A stretch of 64,000 nt of DNA from Stentor roeselii (taxonomy: Eukaryota > Ciliophora > Heterotrichea > Heterotrichida > Stentoridae): contig RSEH01000188.1 in assembly GCA_006503475.1 (NCBI GenBank), positions 1 through 64,000 on the forward strand. Reading direction: 5' to 3'. The position numbers were made by a program, and so were the translations under genes. A model generated the notes under the pieces. The model had not been told where the DNA came from and searched no databases. It saw only the letters and a program-made list of their open reading frames with translations. This document shows, in pieces, positions 11,437-21,440 of the stretch; position 1 is the first letter of the stretch; every line of letters starts with the position of its first letter.

Positions 11437-13875
11437 TTAATCAAACTTAATATCTTGTTCTTGAGAATATTCTCTAGGTAGAAAAGATATTTTCAAAACA
11501 CCATCAATTTTAGTAAATTTAGGATTTTCATAAGTGAAATAAGTAGGAATTTTAAATTCTTTGATACATTCTCCAAAAGCTCTTTCTCTATATTTAAACC
11601 CTTCAGTATATTCAGCTTTTCTTTCTAATCGTAATATAATTTTATTTTTTTTTTGTTCTTTTTGAAGACTTAAAGTCCCAGGCGCATCAAGTAAAATGAC
11701 ATATTCATCAGAATTTTCAACAATATCAATGCAAGGGAAGAAATTATTTGGTTCTACTAAAATTGTATTTAATCTTGAACCATTGCAAACAATTTTCATT
11801 TCAGTATTTTCGTTATTTCCTAAGACTAATAAACCTTTCTGATTATAAAAAACAGGATTTCCTCCAGTATCAGGATCAGCGCATGATTTATTCTCTGAAA
11901 TATACAAGTTTTTAATTAATATTTTGAAAAACTCTTCATAAAAGTTCTTTGTATGAAAAGATTTACCGAAAATCTCAATCCACCGAGAAATCATTTGAAT
12001 AACTAGTTCATTATAAACACTTCCATAATCACTAAGATCATTTATCAGCATAACATGCCTTGAAGAATGTGTTTTAACATATGAAATTTCAATATTTCCA
12101 AATTCTGTATGTTCAAACACTTCAGTATGAGTTATCGCATATTTTGAATTATATTTATTAGAATTTTTCTGAGATAGGCCATTTCTTAAATTTTCAGGAG
12201 TTTCTTTTCGATTTTCTTCAAATTCATACAAGCTTTCGATTTGTTTTTTCCATATATCTTGCTGGCCTGCTTTGTCATAAACATCCTTTAAATTATGAAT
12301 CACAATAATTTCATTAATACATTTTTTTTTATTGCCTTGAAGCTGCTTTTTCAGCTTTTCAAATATTTCTTGGTCAAGTGTTGTATAATCATTAACAACT
12401 AGTATAAAAAAGTTACTTAACAAAAATATTATGTCCATTAATCGTTCTTCAGTTTCAATTTTATCATATATTTTTTCATTCATTTTTATAGGGATGTGGA
12501 ATCCGGCTGAATCTATAAAGGTCAAGTCGGCCCCTAAGAATTGACTGTTTTTGAAAGATATTCCTTTTGATACTGAGTTTTTACCTAAGGGAAAACGTTT
12601 TTTTAATAGTTTATTAAGTAAAAAAGTTTTTCCTTTGTCATATGATCCAGTAATAGTAATGAATCCAAATGTGTTTTGTATTCGTCCAAATAATGTAGAG
12701 AGGTCTGATGCTTTTTTATCAGGATTATTGCAATCAATATTAGGGAATAGAATCTTCCAGCCTTTTTCCTTATTCATGATATCACGGAAATTATCTATGA
12801 CAATTACTCCATCATAATTTTCATTATAAGACTCATTTGAATTACTATCAAATAAATTTGATTTGAATCTATCAAGTTGATTAGATTCTGATTGAATTTT
12901 TAGTTTAATAGTTTCTAAATCATTTTTAAAATTTTCAATATTTTTCATTAATGTTCTTATATTATTATCTTTTTGATTCAGTAAATTAGAATGATAATGT
13001 TGGATTTCATTTATCTTTTCTAAAAATTCTTTGTTTATTTTTACTAGAAATTCTTCTTTTTGATTCAGAAGATCATTAATTTTTAATTCTAATTCAGTTT
13101 TTATGCCCCCCAACAAATCTTCTTGTTGCTTCAGATGAAATTTAGTTTCTTTAATTTCATTAACTTTATTTTCAAATTTATAATTTAATTCTTGTATATA
13201 TTCTTCTTTTTCTTTTACTTTGTTTTCTAATTCTATTGATAATTCCTTAAAAGTTTGTTTATTTTTGTCCAGAGTTTCATTCAACATTTTATTTTTATTT
13301 ATGGTATCATTGAGTTTCTTTTCTAAAATTTTAACAGTTTTCGTTATGTTGCTAATTTCTTCTTTTTTCTCTGTCATTTGTAGATTCAATGATTGAAGAC
13401 TCTCATTAAGTTCAGTAATTTTTAAAGTATTTGATTGATTTTGAAATTTTAACAATTCCTCATTTTTTTTATATTCTAAAGTCATAGATGTATTTTTTTG
13501 CTTTAATTCTTGTATTTCTTTTATGTATAATTGATTATCACTGTTTAATTTTTGGATCATTTGATTAGATTCAGTTGATTGAAAATTTAATCTATCAAAA
13601 CTTTCAGTTAGTTTGCATAATTTTAAATTCACAAATTCATTTTTTTCTTTTAATTGATTTATTTCATTGGATAACCCATTATTTATAAATTTTAAATTTT
13701 TCTCAGATGCTTTCAAAATTCTATTTTCATTAAAAAGGTCTTTTTGAGCTTTCTCTTGAACCTTGAGTATTTCATTAACATTGGATGTATGTCTACGAGG
13801 ATTAGAAGGACTTGAGTTTGATTCATATTTTTGGCTTTTTTTATACTCAGTTTTCTTGCCTGAAGAAAAGTTCAT
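11437..13875 (-). CDS. coiled-coil, GBP/atlastin-like large GTPase, 812 aa
   Basis: The start ATG is preceded by TTATAA. Residues about 30-345 are a long coiled coil rich in Glu, Lys, Asn and Leu. A GTPase of the dynamin superfamily (GB1/RHD3 type) follows. It has a P-loop GSYDKGKT near residue 410, a switch region with DSAGFHIP near 465, and a G4-like HNLKD near 530. A C-terminal strand-rich region (about 640-812) completes it. In GBPs and atlastins the GTPase is usually N-terminal with helices after it, so an N-terminal coil before the G domain is an unusual order. No transmembrane segment is evident. Family members remodel membranes or act in vesicle and pathogen responses; the role here is inferred only at superfamily level. 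The gene is AT-rich like its flank. Confidence 0.75.
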   Translation of the reverse strand: MNFSSGKKTEYKKSQKYESNSSPSNPRRHTSNVNEILKVQEKAQKDLFNENRILKASEKNLKFINNGLSNEINQLKEKNEFVNLKLCKLTESFDRLNFQSTESNQMIQKLNSDNQLYIKEIQELKQKNTSMTLEYKKNEELLKFQNQSNTLKITELNESLQSLNLQMTEKKEEISNITKTVKILEKKLNDTINKNKMLNETLDKNKQTFKELSIELENKVKEKEEYIQELNYKFENKVNEIKETKFHLKQQEDLLGGIKTELELKINDLLNQKEEFLVKINKEFLEKINEIQHYHSNLLNQKDNNIRTLMKNIENFKNDLETIKLKIQSESNQLDRFKSNLFDSNSNESYNENYDGVIVIDNFRDIMNKEKGWKILFPNIDCNNPDKKASDLSTLFGRIQNTFGFITITGSYDKGKTFLLNKLLKKRFPLGKNSVSKGISFKNSQFLGADLTFIDSAGFHIPIKMNEKIYDKIETEERLMDIIFLLSNFFILVVNDYTTLDQEIFEKLKKQLQGNKKKCINEIIVIHNLKDVYDKAGQQDIWKKQIESLYEFEENRKETPENLRNGLSQKNSNKYNSKYAITHTEVFEHTEFGNIEISYVKTHSSRHVMLINDLSDYGSVYNELVIQMISRWIEIFGKSFHTKNFYEEFFKILIKNLYISENKSCADPDTGGNPVFYNQKGLLVLGNNENTEMKIVCNGSRLNTILVEPNNFFPCIDIVENSDEYVILLDAPGTLSLQKEQKKNKIILRLERKAEYTEGFKYRERAFGECIKEFKIPTYFTYENPKFTKIDGVLKISFLPREYSQEQDIKFD

Positions 13876-14593
13876 TTATAATTTCATCATATTTTTAGTG
13901 ATATTCAGGTATAATAAAAATGGTGAAGCTAAAGTAGACAATTTTTATGATGATCTACAAATCAAATAAGTATATTTTAAATAATACTAAAAATGTCTTA
14001 ACTATAGTCTAAGCTTAAAAATTGAAGAATTATATGTTCCATACTTAATCTTTGTATTCTTTAATTTTACTTAAGTCACAAACCGAGTTATATTTTTTGA
14101 TCGAAAAGCTTTGAACTCTTTACTGAAAGTGGAAAAACAGTATCACCTCGGAAAGACTCCTTAGAAAACAGAAGACATGGAAGAGATCACAAATTCTGCT
14201 GGTGTCAATATACAAGCTCATCGGCTTCATCAAGGAGACAAACCTGATTACATCACAATCCAAAACGACATATTAGTGGCCAAGTTCTTAGGCGATACAT
14301 AAACTTCCAAGATCAGTTTAAAAGTACATACAGAGAAAATACTATTTCGTGACCATGAAAGTCGATCTCAAACTAGAAGAAAAACTTTCAGTTCTTTTTT
14401 ACTAGATAAAATTCAAAATTGAAGAGTTTTTACAATTTCATCGTGACTTGAAAGGAAAAACTGTTAAAATATTCACGAAGCTACTTATTATACGAAAATC
14501 TGCAAGAATTATCTGAAATTATTCAATATTTTCATGATTCTTTTTATTCTTATTCAATTCGTGATTCAAAATATTAAAACTCTACAACTAATC
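13876..14593 (+). pseudogene. spacer with a decayed coding relic (about 14105-14430)
   Basis: Between the GTPase start and the next gene's stop, a plus-strand frame stays readable from about 14105 to 14430 with a TAG, a TAA and a final TGA inside it. Its middle part is Asp/Gln/Ile-rich (NSAGVNIQAH, then KPDYITIQNDILVAKFLGD). No 15-nt intron explains the stops. I do not recognise the product and treat it as a dead gene fragment. The first 200 bp and last 150 bp of the interval show nothing. Confidence 0.35.
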
Positions 14594-16390
14594 TTATCGT
14601 AACCCAAAATAACTTCCGCATCTTCCTAAAGAAATTCCAAACGAATCTCGATTCAGGCTTAATGATGGATTATTTTCCTCATCATTGCTTCCTTCTTCAA
14701 ACTTTCTTTTGAATGCTTTCAGGGTTTCTGGATAATTTCCTTCCATTAAAAAGTCAGCCTGCTTCAAAGTAATAAAAGAAAGTCTTTTGCCGAACAGTTC
14801 TTCTTCAAGTATAAACCCACCTTCTTTTGTATTGTTTATGTTTGGAATATTGGGACTAAGCTGCCTCATCGACTCTTCCACTTTTGCGCAGTTTGCTCTT
14901 TGTAAATAATGAGCAAGTTCATGTAAAACTACAACGAATCGAGCTCCATTTATCAAGTGTTCAAAAGTTGATTTGTATTTCGATATAACAATTGTCAATG
15001 TTTTTAAAGTGATTCCTGAAATACCCTTAGGCAATTTCATGATTCTCACATTTTCAAGAGTGTCATCTTCATCACTGCAAACATCAATGTTAGAAGTGTT
15101 GAATTTTTGAAGAACTATTTGAATGACCTTATTCTTTATTAGTGATTTGAATTTTGTAACAATATTTGAATCTAAAGGCTTTGAATCAATATAATATGAA
15201 AGAGGATCACGGTGCAAAACTATTTTACTAAGAAAACTAAAAAAGTTTCGTGATTTTTCAGGGTTGTTTAAACTGAAAGAAATCTCAACAATCGTGGACC
15301 TTGCGAAATCAGGAAATATTTCTAAAGTTTTCAATAATTTTTCAAAAAATTGATTGATTCTTGATTGGACTTCATTATAAAACCATGCAAAAATAACCTC
15401 ATCTTTTAAAAGAATCAAAAATTCATTTATCATGCACGCAAACATGATATTGAATTCAATGAATCTCCTTGTTCTGCTATTCAAATATATTGAAGTGCAA
15501 TTTTTTAAGTAATTATCTTCTTCAACAAAATCAAAATCGCTTCTGTCATAACAAGGAAAAGTTACACTAACGCCATCTGGAAGTTTTACAGTGCAGATAT
15601 TTAATGTTTCTTTTTTTAATATATCAAGAATAAGTTTGTCTAAGCGTTGAGCAATAGTCAACGAAATTTTAAATTTTTCATCTTTTTGTAATTCTTGATA
15701 ATCATTGTTAAGTAGTTTTGATTCTTCTTTTGAAATTTGAATAGAGAATTCTTGTTTAAGTCGATTTATATTTCCAAAAATTTCTTCAGAAATTTTTTCA
15801 TGACCTAATTTTTGCAAAAAAAATGAGAATCTTTCAATTGATTCAACATTTTCTTTGAATTTAAATAAATTCTGATCAATTATTTTTACATTGTTGTCAC
15901 CTTGACTGACCATCTTCAATATAGTATCTCGTGCTTCTCGAAGTTCTGATAGATGCATTAGCCTCTCGATAAATCTTGACCTTATTACTTTCAAAGAGAA
16001 TAATCCAGGATTTGCAATAGCATTATAGCATGCCATCTCTATTTTATTCAAATTATAGGCCTGGGAATCCGAATCAAAAATAATATTTTCGAACATCTTT
16101 AGTGTTTCATTCATTTCTTGTTCAGACAGTTCATGATTGATGAGATTTTTCAGGTTTTTCAAACATCTAAACTTTATAGTTATGTGCCTTGGATTAAGGT
16201 CTTCAAAATTTTTAGAAAGAAGTGCCTTGATGGAAAGCTGAGATTGATATTTCAAGTAATCATTATCCAGATATTCAAGGATTTGCTTATCTTCGAGTGA
16301 TAAGATACGATCGATCTGTTGTAAATCGCTTTCGGAAACCTGGGTTGTAGTAACCAGGCTTTTAAGGATTCTTTTGAGCTCAGGATACAT
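14594..16390 (-). CDS. HELAH metallopeptidase-like protein, 598 aa
   Basis: The start ATG is preceded by TTATAA. Most of the protein (1-470) is helical and unrecognised. HELAH at residues 490-494 gives the HExxH zinc motif. About 35 residues later GGFILEEELFG (524-534) offers glutamates placed as in gluzincin-type enzymes, where a third zinc ligand follows. A Cys-containing tail (GRCGSYFGLR) closes the protein. No signal peptide or membrane segment is seen, so an intracellular enzyme is likely. The order HExxH, spacer, G-x-x-LE-x-x-LFG looks like a defined family, but I cannot name it or state a substrate. Confidence 0.75.
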   Translation of the reverse strand: MYPELKRILKSLVTTTQVSESDLQQIDRILSLEDKQILEYLDNDYLKYQSQLSIKALLSKNFEDLNPRHITIKFRCLKNLKNLINHELSEQEMNETLKMFENIIFDSDSQAYNLNKIEMACYNAIANPGLFSLKVIRSRFIERLMHLSELREARDTILKMVSQGDNNVKIIDQNLFKFKENVESIERFSFFLQKLGHEKISEEIFGNINRLKQEFSIQISKEESKLLNNDYQELQKDEKFKISLTIAQRLDKLILDILKKETLNICTVKLPDGVSVTFPCYDRSDFDFVEEDNYLKNCTSIYLNSRTRRFIEFNIMFACMINEFLILLKDEVIFAWFYNEVQSRINQFFEKLLKTLEIFPDFARSTIVEISFSLNNPEKSRNFFSFLSKIVLHRDPLSYYIDSKPLDSNIVTKFKSLIKNKVIQIVLQKFNTSNIDVCSDEDDTLENVRIMKLPKGISGITLKTLTIVISKYKSTFEHLINGARFVVVLHELAHYLQRANCAKVEESMRQLSPNIPNINNTKEGGFILEEELFGKRLSFITLKQADFLMEGNYPETLKAFKRKFEEGSNDEENNPSLSLNRDSFGISLGRCGSYFGLR

Positions 16391-16899
16391 TTATAAGAGT
16401 ACCATCAGAAAGATCTTTAAATAAAAAATGAGGGAAAAATTATCACAAGAGGAATCAAAGTGATTTTAAACATTGATCAATTTGATCGGAAGCACATTAT
16501 TAAGTTTAACTAAATTCATAATGCCTGTACCTTATATATTTCATAAATATTCTCATTACTACTAAACCGAAGTAGAATTTCTTAAGATTATACAAAAATC
16601 TAATTTAAAACTCTAAATAGTTATTTTCTTTCAAACCCAGACTAAAAACTGAAAAGCGATATCTTTTATTGAATCTATTTAATTAATAATAAATTAAGAC
16701 TTATCACAACAAGAACTGATTCTAAGGACAATTATTGAATATTCCTACTTTTTTATAATAAACAGTATCTTGTTTAAAATTAAGATCTCATAACTAAAAA
16801 TAAATTAATATAAAAATTTATAGAAGCTAGTCTCGATTAAACCATCAAAGTCTTTCCCAATCTCCTAGTGAAATCTTCCATATTATTCATCCCCTTATA
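16391..16899. promoter_or_regulatory. divergent intergenic region
   Basis: AT-rich spacer between two divergent start codons. Presumed to hold both promoters. Only the ATG-proximal elements are recognisable: TTATAA on the minus side and TTATA on the plus side. No gene is seen. Confidence 0.4.
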
Positions 16900-18561
16900 A
16901 TGGAGTGTGCATCTAACTATACGAATTTTATTTCAGCAAGGCCCCCAGGTTCCGAAAAAGTAGCAAAAGTTGACACGAATGTCTTCGAAGTTAGCCTAGA
17001 GTGTCTAAATCAACTCCCAATACTATCAACAGGTAACCCTCATCACTGTTCATTCTGCCAGTCAATTCTTAATGCCTCAACCCAAATTCAACTAATCTCC
17101 GAAGTTCAAACATTTACCTGCAACTACTGCGGTAATTCAAGCCCTATCAATTTAGAAGAAGATGAAATTCCTAAAACTCCAGAGCAAAACTACATCTTAG
17201 AGCAAGTCACTCCACCTGAGCCGAACCCTTCTGATCAGACCACATCAGTAAAAAGTTCAGATTCATCATCAATCATTTTCTGCATCGACACCTCAGGATC
17301 TATGGAGACTGGAACATTTGTCGACCAGAGCCAATGGCTTAAAACCAAAAAAATTCCTAATTCAAAAGGACAGGTAAGAGTCTCTCGACTTGAATGTCTC
17401 CAAATCGCTGTCGACTCCCAACTCAAAGTCCTTGAAGAGTCATTCCCTATGAAAAAAGTTGCCTTGGTCTTATTCGATAGTTCTGTCACTATCATTGGTG
17501 ATGGAGAAGAAAGTTTAGTTGTAGACAGAAGTATTCAAAATGACTTTTCAAAATTGATGGAATTTGCTCAAAGCCAAACAGGACGATTTCTGAATCTTAA
17601 CATTCAAAAGTCTTACACGAAATTAGTGAAGAAAGTTTATGAACTTCGAACTAATGGATCCACTGCCTTGGGACCTGCCTTGATGATCTCTGTCATGTTG
17701 GCCTCTGAAGCAGGGTCAGGGTCGAAAGTAGTGATTTGCACAGATGGTGAAGCGAATGAAGGAGTTGGTTCATTGAAAGGTGGGCCTGAACAATATGATT
17801 TTTATAAAGAAATCGGAAGTATTGCTAATCAACTTGGAGTGACAGTTTCAGTCATTTCAATAGAAGGTCAAGAATGCAAACTTGAAGCTCTTAACTTCGT
17901 AACTAGTCAAACTGAAGGCGATATCGTTAAAGTTAACCCGATTTCTCTTGTGACTCAGTTCTCCAACACTATTCAAGATGAAATCATCGCAACTGAAGTA
18001 TTTCTACAAGTAAATCTGCATCATTCAGTAAAGTTTTACAACCAAAATCCAGATTTTCTTTCTGATAATGGCTCAACTCTTAAAAAGTTCGTCGGAAACG
18101 CAACGAAATTCACTGCTTTTTCATTTCAGTATATTTTGAAAACTGATGAAGAACTCCAGGCTTTGAACATTGATAAAAGTGAACTGAAAAGTATTTCCTT
18201 GCAAGCAAGTCTTACTTATAGAGGGAAAGATGGAAATAAATACTTAAAAGTTCTTAACAAGATTCAAGAAGTCTTGTTTGATCAACATGCTGCTGAAGAA
18301 AAAGTGAATGTTGAAGTCATGATGAGGGCCGGAAGAAGAGAAGCTGCTAGACTCTTGGAAGAAGGGAAAAGTGAAGAAGCTAGGCTGAGATCTAATCAGT
18401 GGGCATTGGCTCTAAGTGAAGAAGTTAAAGATGAGAAGGGTAAAGCTTTTGTGAAGGATATGAAAACGGTGGAGGAAGCTGCACAAAGTTATGAATCTGA
18501 TATGAGGTATACTGATACTCGCATTGAATTTATCAATCGGATTAAAAGGAATAAGGATTAA
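16900..18561 (+). CDS. vWA-domain protein with Sec23/24-like zinc finger, 553 aa
   Basis: The N-terminus carries paired cysteines C50xxC53 and C74xxC77, spaced as in the Sec23/Sec24 zinc finger. A von Willebrand A domain follows with the MIDAS signature D130-T-S-G-S134, a Thr in NGSTALGPAL (near 255) and TDGEANEG (near 285), so metal binding should be intact. The C-terminal third is strand- then helix-rich. This order resembles the C-terminal part of the circularly permuted Ras protein (Cpras) of Dictyostelium, but no GTPase domain is attached here. A role as an adhesion- or COPII-like adaptor is a family-level guess. The start ATG is preceded by TTATA. No introns are needed. Confidence 0.8.
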   Translation: MECASNYTNFISARPPGSEKVAKVDTNVFEVSLECLNQLPILSTGNPHHCSFCQSILNASTQIQLISEVQTFTCNYCGNSSPINLEEDEIPKTPEQNYILEQVTPPEPNPSDQTTSVKSSDSSSIIFCIDTSGSMETGTFVDQSQWLKTKKIPNSKGQVRVSRLECLQIAVDSQLKVLEESFPMKKVALVLFDSSVTIIGDGEESLVVDRSIQNDFSKLMEFAQSQTGRFLNLNIQKSYTKLVKKVYELRTNGSTALGPALMISVMLASEAGSGSKVVICTDGEANEGVGSLKGGPEQYDFYKEIGSIANQLGVTVSVISIEGQECKLEALNFVTSQTEGDIVKVNPISLVTQFSNTIQDEIIATEVFLQVNLHHSVKFYNQNPDFLSDNGSTLKKFVGNATKFTAFSFQYILKTDEELQALNIDKSELKSISLQASLTYRGKDGNKYLKVLNKIQEVLFDQHAAEEKVNVEVMMRAGRREAARLLEEGKSEEARLRSNQWALALSEEVKDEKGKAFVKDMKTVEEAAQSYESDMRYTDTRIEFINRIKRNKD

Positions 18562-19561
18562 GAATTTTAGGATAGGATATTGAGTTGGCTTTGGTTTGTT
18601 ATTTTATTTTAGAGTATTTTTGGTTTTCTTGTTTATCTTTGATAATTACGGCAATATTTGTCGAAGATTTTGTATGAAAAGGTGTTTGATTAATTTTTAA
18701 TACGCAGCACTGTAGCTTTAGATGTTTTATTATTTAGTGAAGTTTTTATTATTTTTGGTTTATTTTAGCTTATATTGAGCATATATTATTAATTTATAAA
18801 TCACCTATCATTCAATTATTTATTCATAACTTTTTAATGCTTCTAATGAAGGTAAGTCTATGATAGAATAATATAAAAACCATTATTAATCTTGTTAAGT
18901 TTACATTTTTCATCCTAGAGAAATTTATAAATCTTTTCTACACTTTTACCTGGATTAAATAATCCATATAATACGAATCTACTTAATTATTCATACCTAA
19001 TTGAGTTTTATCAAAATTATGAAGATTGAAACTAGTTTATCCAATGAAATAAAGTTTTCAGAGAATCGATTCTCCTCGATTCATATGATTCTAAAGGCTT
19101 TTTAAATGAGTTATAACCTTCGTTTTGTCTAATATCATTATTTGAATATTTTATCTGATTTAATGCATATAATATTGTAGAATTATGTACATATGGAGAG
19201 TGCAAGGCTATTTAAAACACAACTGCAAATAGTAAAAATTCTGCGAAGAGCCTATCATTATTTGTGATCACAAAATGCAATTAAATGAGCCTATCTTTAA
19301 AGTTCCTTGATTTTTAGTAAAATTAAGAATTAAAATTTATCTTACATAGAGTATGAGAGATAATTGAATTATTCATTTAAATTATTTGAAATATAAAATC
19401 TCGATAAGATATCTTCCAAACATCCCAGAATTATTCATTAAGCTAATTAATAAATCTGAAAAGACTCAAAAATTGATAGAATCTCTAAAAAAATACAAAC
19501 GAAACCATTCTAAATCACTTATGAAAATATGATTTAATTTTAATATGCATTTATAAATTCG
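18562..19561. other. 1-kb AT-rich intergenic region
   Basis: I see no gene or repeat. It separates two plus-strand genes and presumably holds the ornithine decarboxylase promoter. TTATAA occurs about 10 bp before that start. Confidence 0.5.
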
Positions 19562-20785
19562 ATGCTTACAAATCCAGATATTATCGAAAATCTTATTCAG
19601 CTTGAACACGACGGAGAATCATTCTACATCGGGAATTTATCTCAGCTTAAACTGCAATACGATCAATGGATCCATCTTCTTCCAAGAGTCGAGCCTTTTT
19701 ACGCAATAAAATGCAACCCGACCCCTCAGCTCGTTGAATATCTTTCAAAATTCCCCATTCTCGGATTCGACTGTGCAAGCCAAGGTGAATTATCCCTAGC
19801 ATTAAACCTAGGCACTCCAGGGCACAAGATAATCTTCGCAAACACATCAAAAGGCATAAAACATCTGAAGTTCGCAAAAGAAAACGGTGTAAAAATGATG
19901 ACTTTTGATAATGAATCAGAACTCGTGAAAATAAAGAAAGTCTTCCCTGAAGCCAGTTTAGTCATTCGAATAAGTGTTGAAGAATTCGGCTCAACTTTGT
20001 CCTTGAAGGAAAAATTCGGAGTCAGTGTCCAAGACGCGAAAACCTTGATTGGAATAGCTAAAAACATGAATATGGACGTTATTGGCGTGAGTTTTCATGT
20101 CGGCTCTGGATGTAAGAACCCGGAAGCATTTTACCATGCAATAAAAAATTGTAAGGAATTATTCGATTTCGCGAAAAATGAACTTGGAATCATTTTCAGC
20201 CTTCTTGATCTTGGAGGTGGTTTTACTGACTTTGAAGAAAAAGTAACTGGGCAGATGACTTTATTTGAAAGGACTACAAAAATCATTAACGATGCACTTG
20301 ATGAGTTTTTCCCTGAAACCTTGTTTCAGGATGGGTTAAGGGTTATAGCGGAACCTGGCAGGTATTTCGCAGCAAAGGTCTTCACGTTAGCTGTTAATGT
20401 CTGGAGCAAGAAAGTTGTAGGCAGTCAAGGACAGGCCTTTTCAGTAAATAATGAAAATATGCAAGTGGAAAAGATTATGTATTATCTTAGTGAAGGGATT
20501 TACTCTGCATTCAATCTTGTTATTTTTGATCATGTCGAAGTTAGACCAAATGCCTTTGTGATTAATAAGAAACTTCAGGTTTATGATCAGAATTCTGAAA
20601 ATCTTCATAAAAGCATCATCTGGGGACCTACTTGTGATGGAGCTGATTGCGTTTCTAAACAACTTGAATTGCCTGTGCTTGAAGTGGGAGACTGGATTAT
20701 TTTTGAGAACTTTGGGGCTTATACAATGGGGTCTTCTTCAAGTTTCAATGGATTTTCACTATCGAAGATATTTTGGATTAATTAG
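19562..20785 (+). CDS. ODC1: ornithine decarboxylase, 407 aa
   Basis: A PLP-dependent, fold III (alanine-racemase-like) decarboxylase that would convert ornithine to putrescine, the first step of polyamine synthesis. Visible residues: the PLP lysine K50 in PFYAIKCN, HVGSGC at 179-184, the phosphate-binding LGGGF at 217-221, EPGRY at 264-268, and the catalytic cysteine C358 in WGPTCDGADC. The dimer-contact tail GAYTMGSSSSFNGF is also present. Retention of K50 and C358 argues for an enzyme rather than an antizyme inhibitor. The usual NDGxY is altered to SEGIY (about 311-314). The length is slightly shorter than the animal enzymes and the C-terminal degradation tail is missing. Diaminopimelate decarboxylase is excluded by the CDGADC motif. 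Confidence 0.92.
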   Translation: MLTNPDIIENLIQLEHDGESFYIGNLSQLKLQYDQWIHLLPRVEPFYAIKCNPTPQLVEYLSKFPILGFDCASQGELSLALNLGTPGHKIIFANTSKGIKHLKFAKENGVKMMTFDNESELVKIKKVFPEASLVIRISVEEFGSTLSLKEKFGVSVQDAKTLIGIAKNMNMDVIGVSFHVGSGCKNPEAFYHAIKNCKELFDFAKNELGIIFSLLDLGGGFTDFEEKVTGQMTLFERTTKIINDALDEFFPETLFQDGLRVIAEPGRYFAAKVFTLAVNVWSKKVVGSQGQAFSVNNENMQVEKIMYYLSEGIYSAFNLVIFDHVEVRPNAFVINKKLQVYDQNSENLHKSIIWGPTCDGADCVSKQLELPVLEVGDWIIFENFGAYTMGSSSSFNGFSLSKIFWIN

Positions 20786-21440
20786 CTTATTATTGGTTTT
20801 AGTATTTTACTATAGAATTCAGGAAAGTAATTAGTTTATTAAAAATTTTAATCATGATTTAATACACAAATTAGCTAGATATTAGTGAATAAAATTATTG
20901 AAATTGAAGTATACTAGAAAGCTTATTTATTTTACATAGGAGAATTTATTTATGAGTTCATATTTTTTATTAAATTTAATAAATAAAGGTCTGATTTTTG
21001 AGGTAAATTTATTAAAACGAATGAAGGAATATTCCTTAAGTGTAAGAGATAAATATTTGTAATTAGGATATCATTACAAAATTTTATTGTAACATCCTTG
21101 ATTATTAGAGTATCAATTAAATAAGTATTATAAAAATATTTTAGCAAGCTAAACTGAGACAAATAAACGAGAATATTTGCTAATCTTACTCATGACGAGG
21201 TAAGTTTTATATTAATTATTTTTAGTATCTGATAAATTTATTGTATTGAAATTTAATTAAGTAGATTAGTGATTAATTAGGAGTAAGAAATTCATAATGA
21301 TTTAATTAAAACAACCCTAAACTTTTCTTGAATTTCTAGAGTTACCTATAAAAATCCTAAACTTCTCCAATAATTTCCAACACCAATTCATTTCTACCCT
21401 AATAAACATCTCAAAACAAATCCTCTCATGCTGCTAATAA
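20786..21440. other. AT-rich intergenic region
   Basis: Spacer between two plus-strand genes. Nothing recognisable except the AATAA that abuts the next ATG. Confidence 0.5.
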
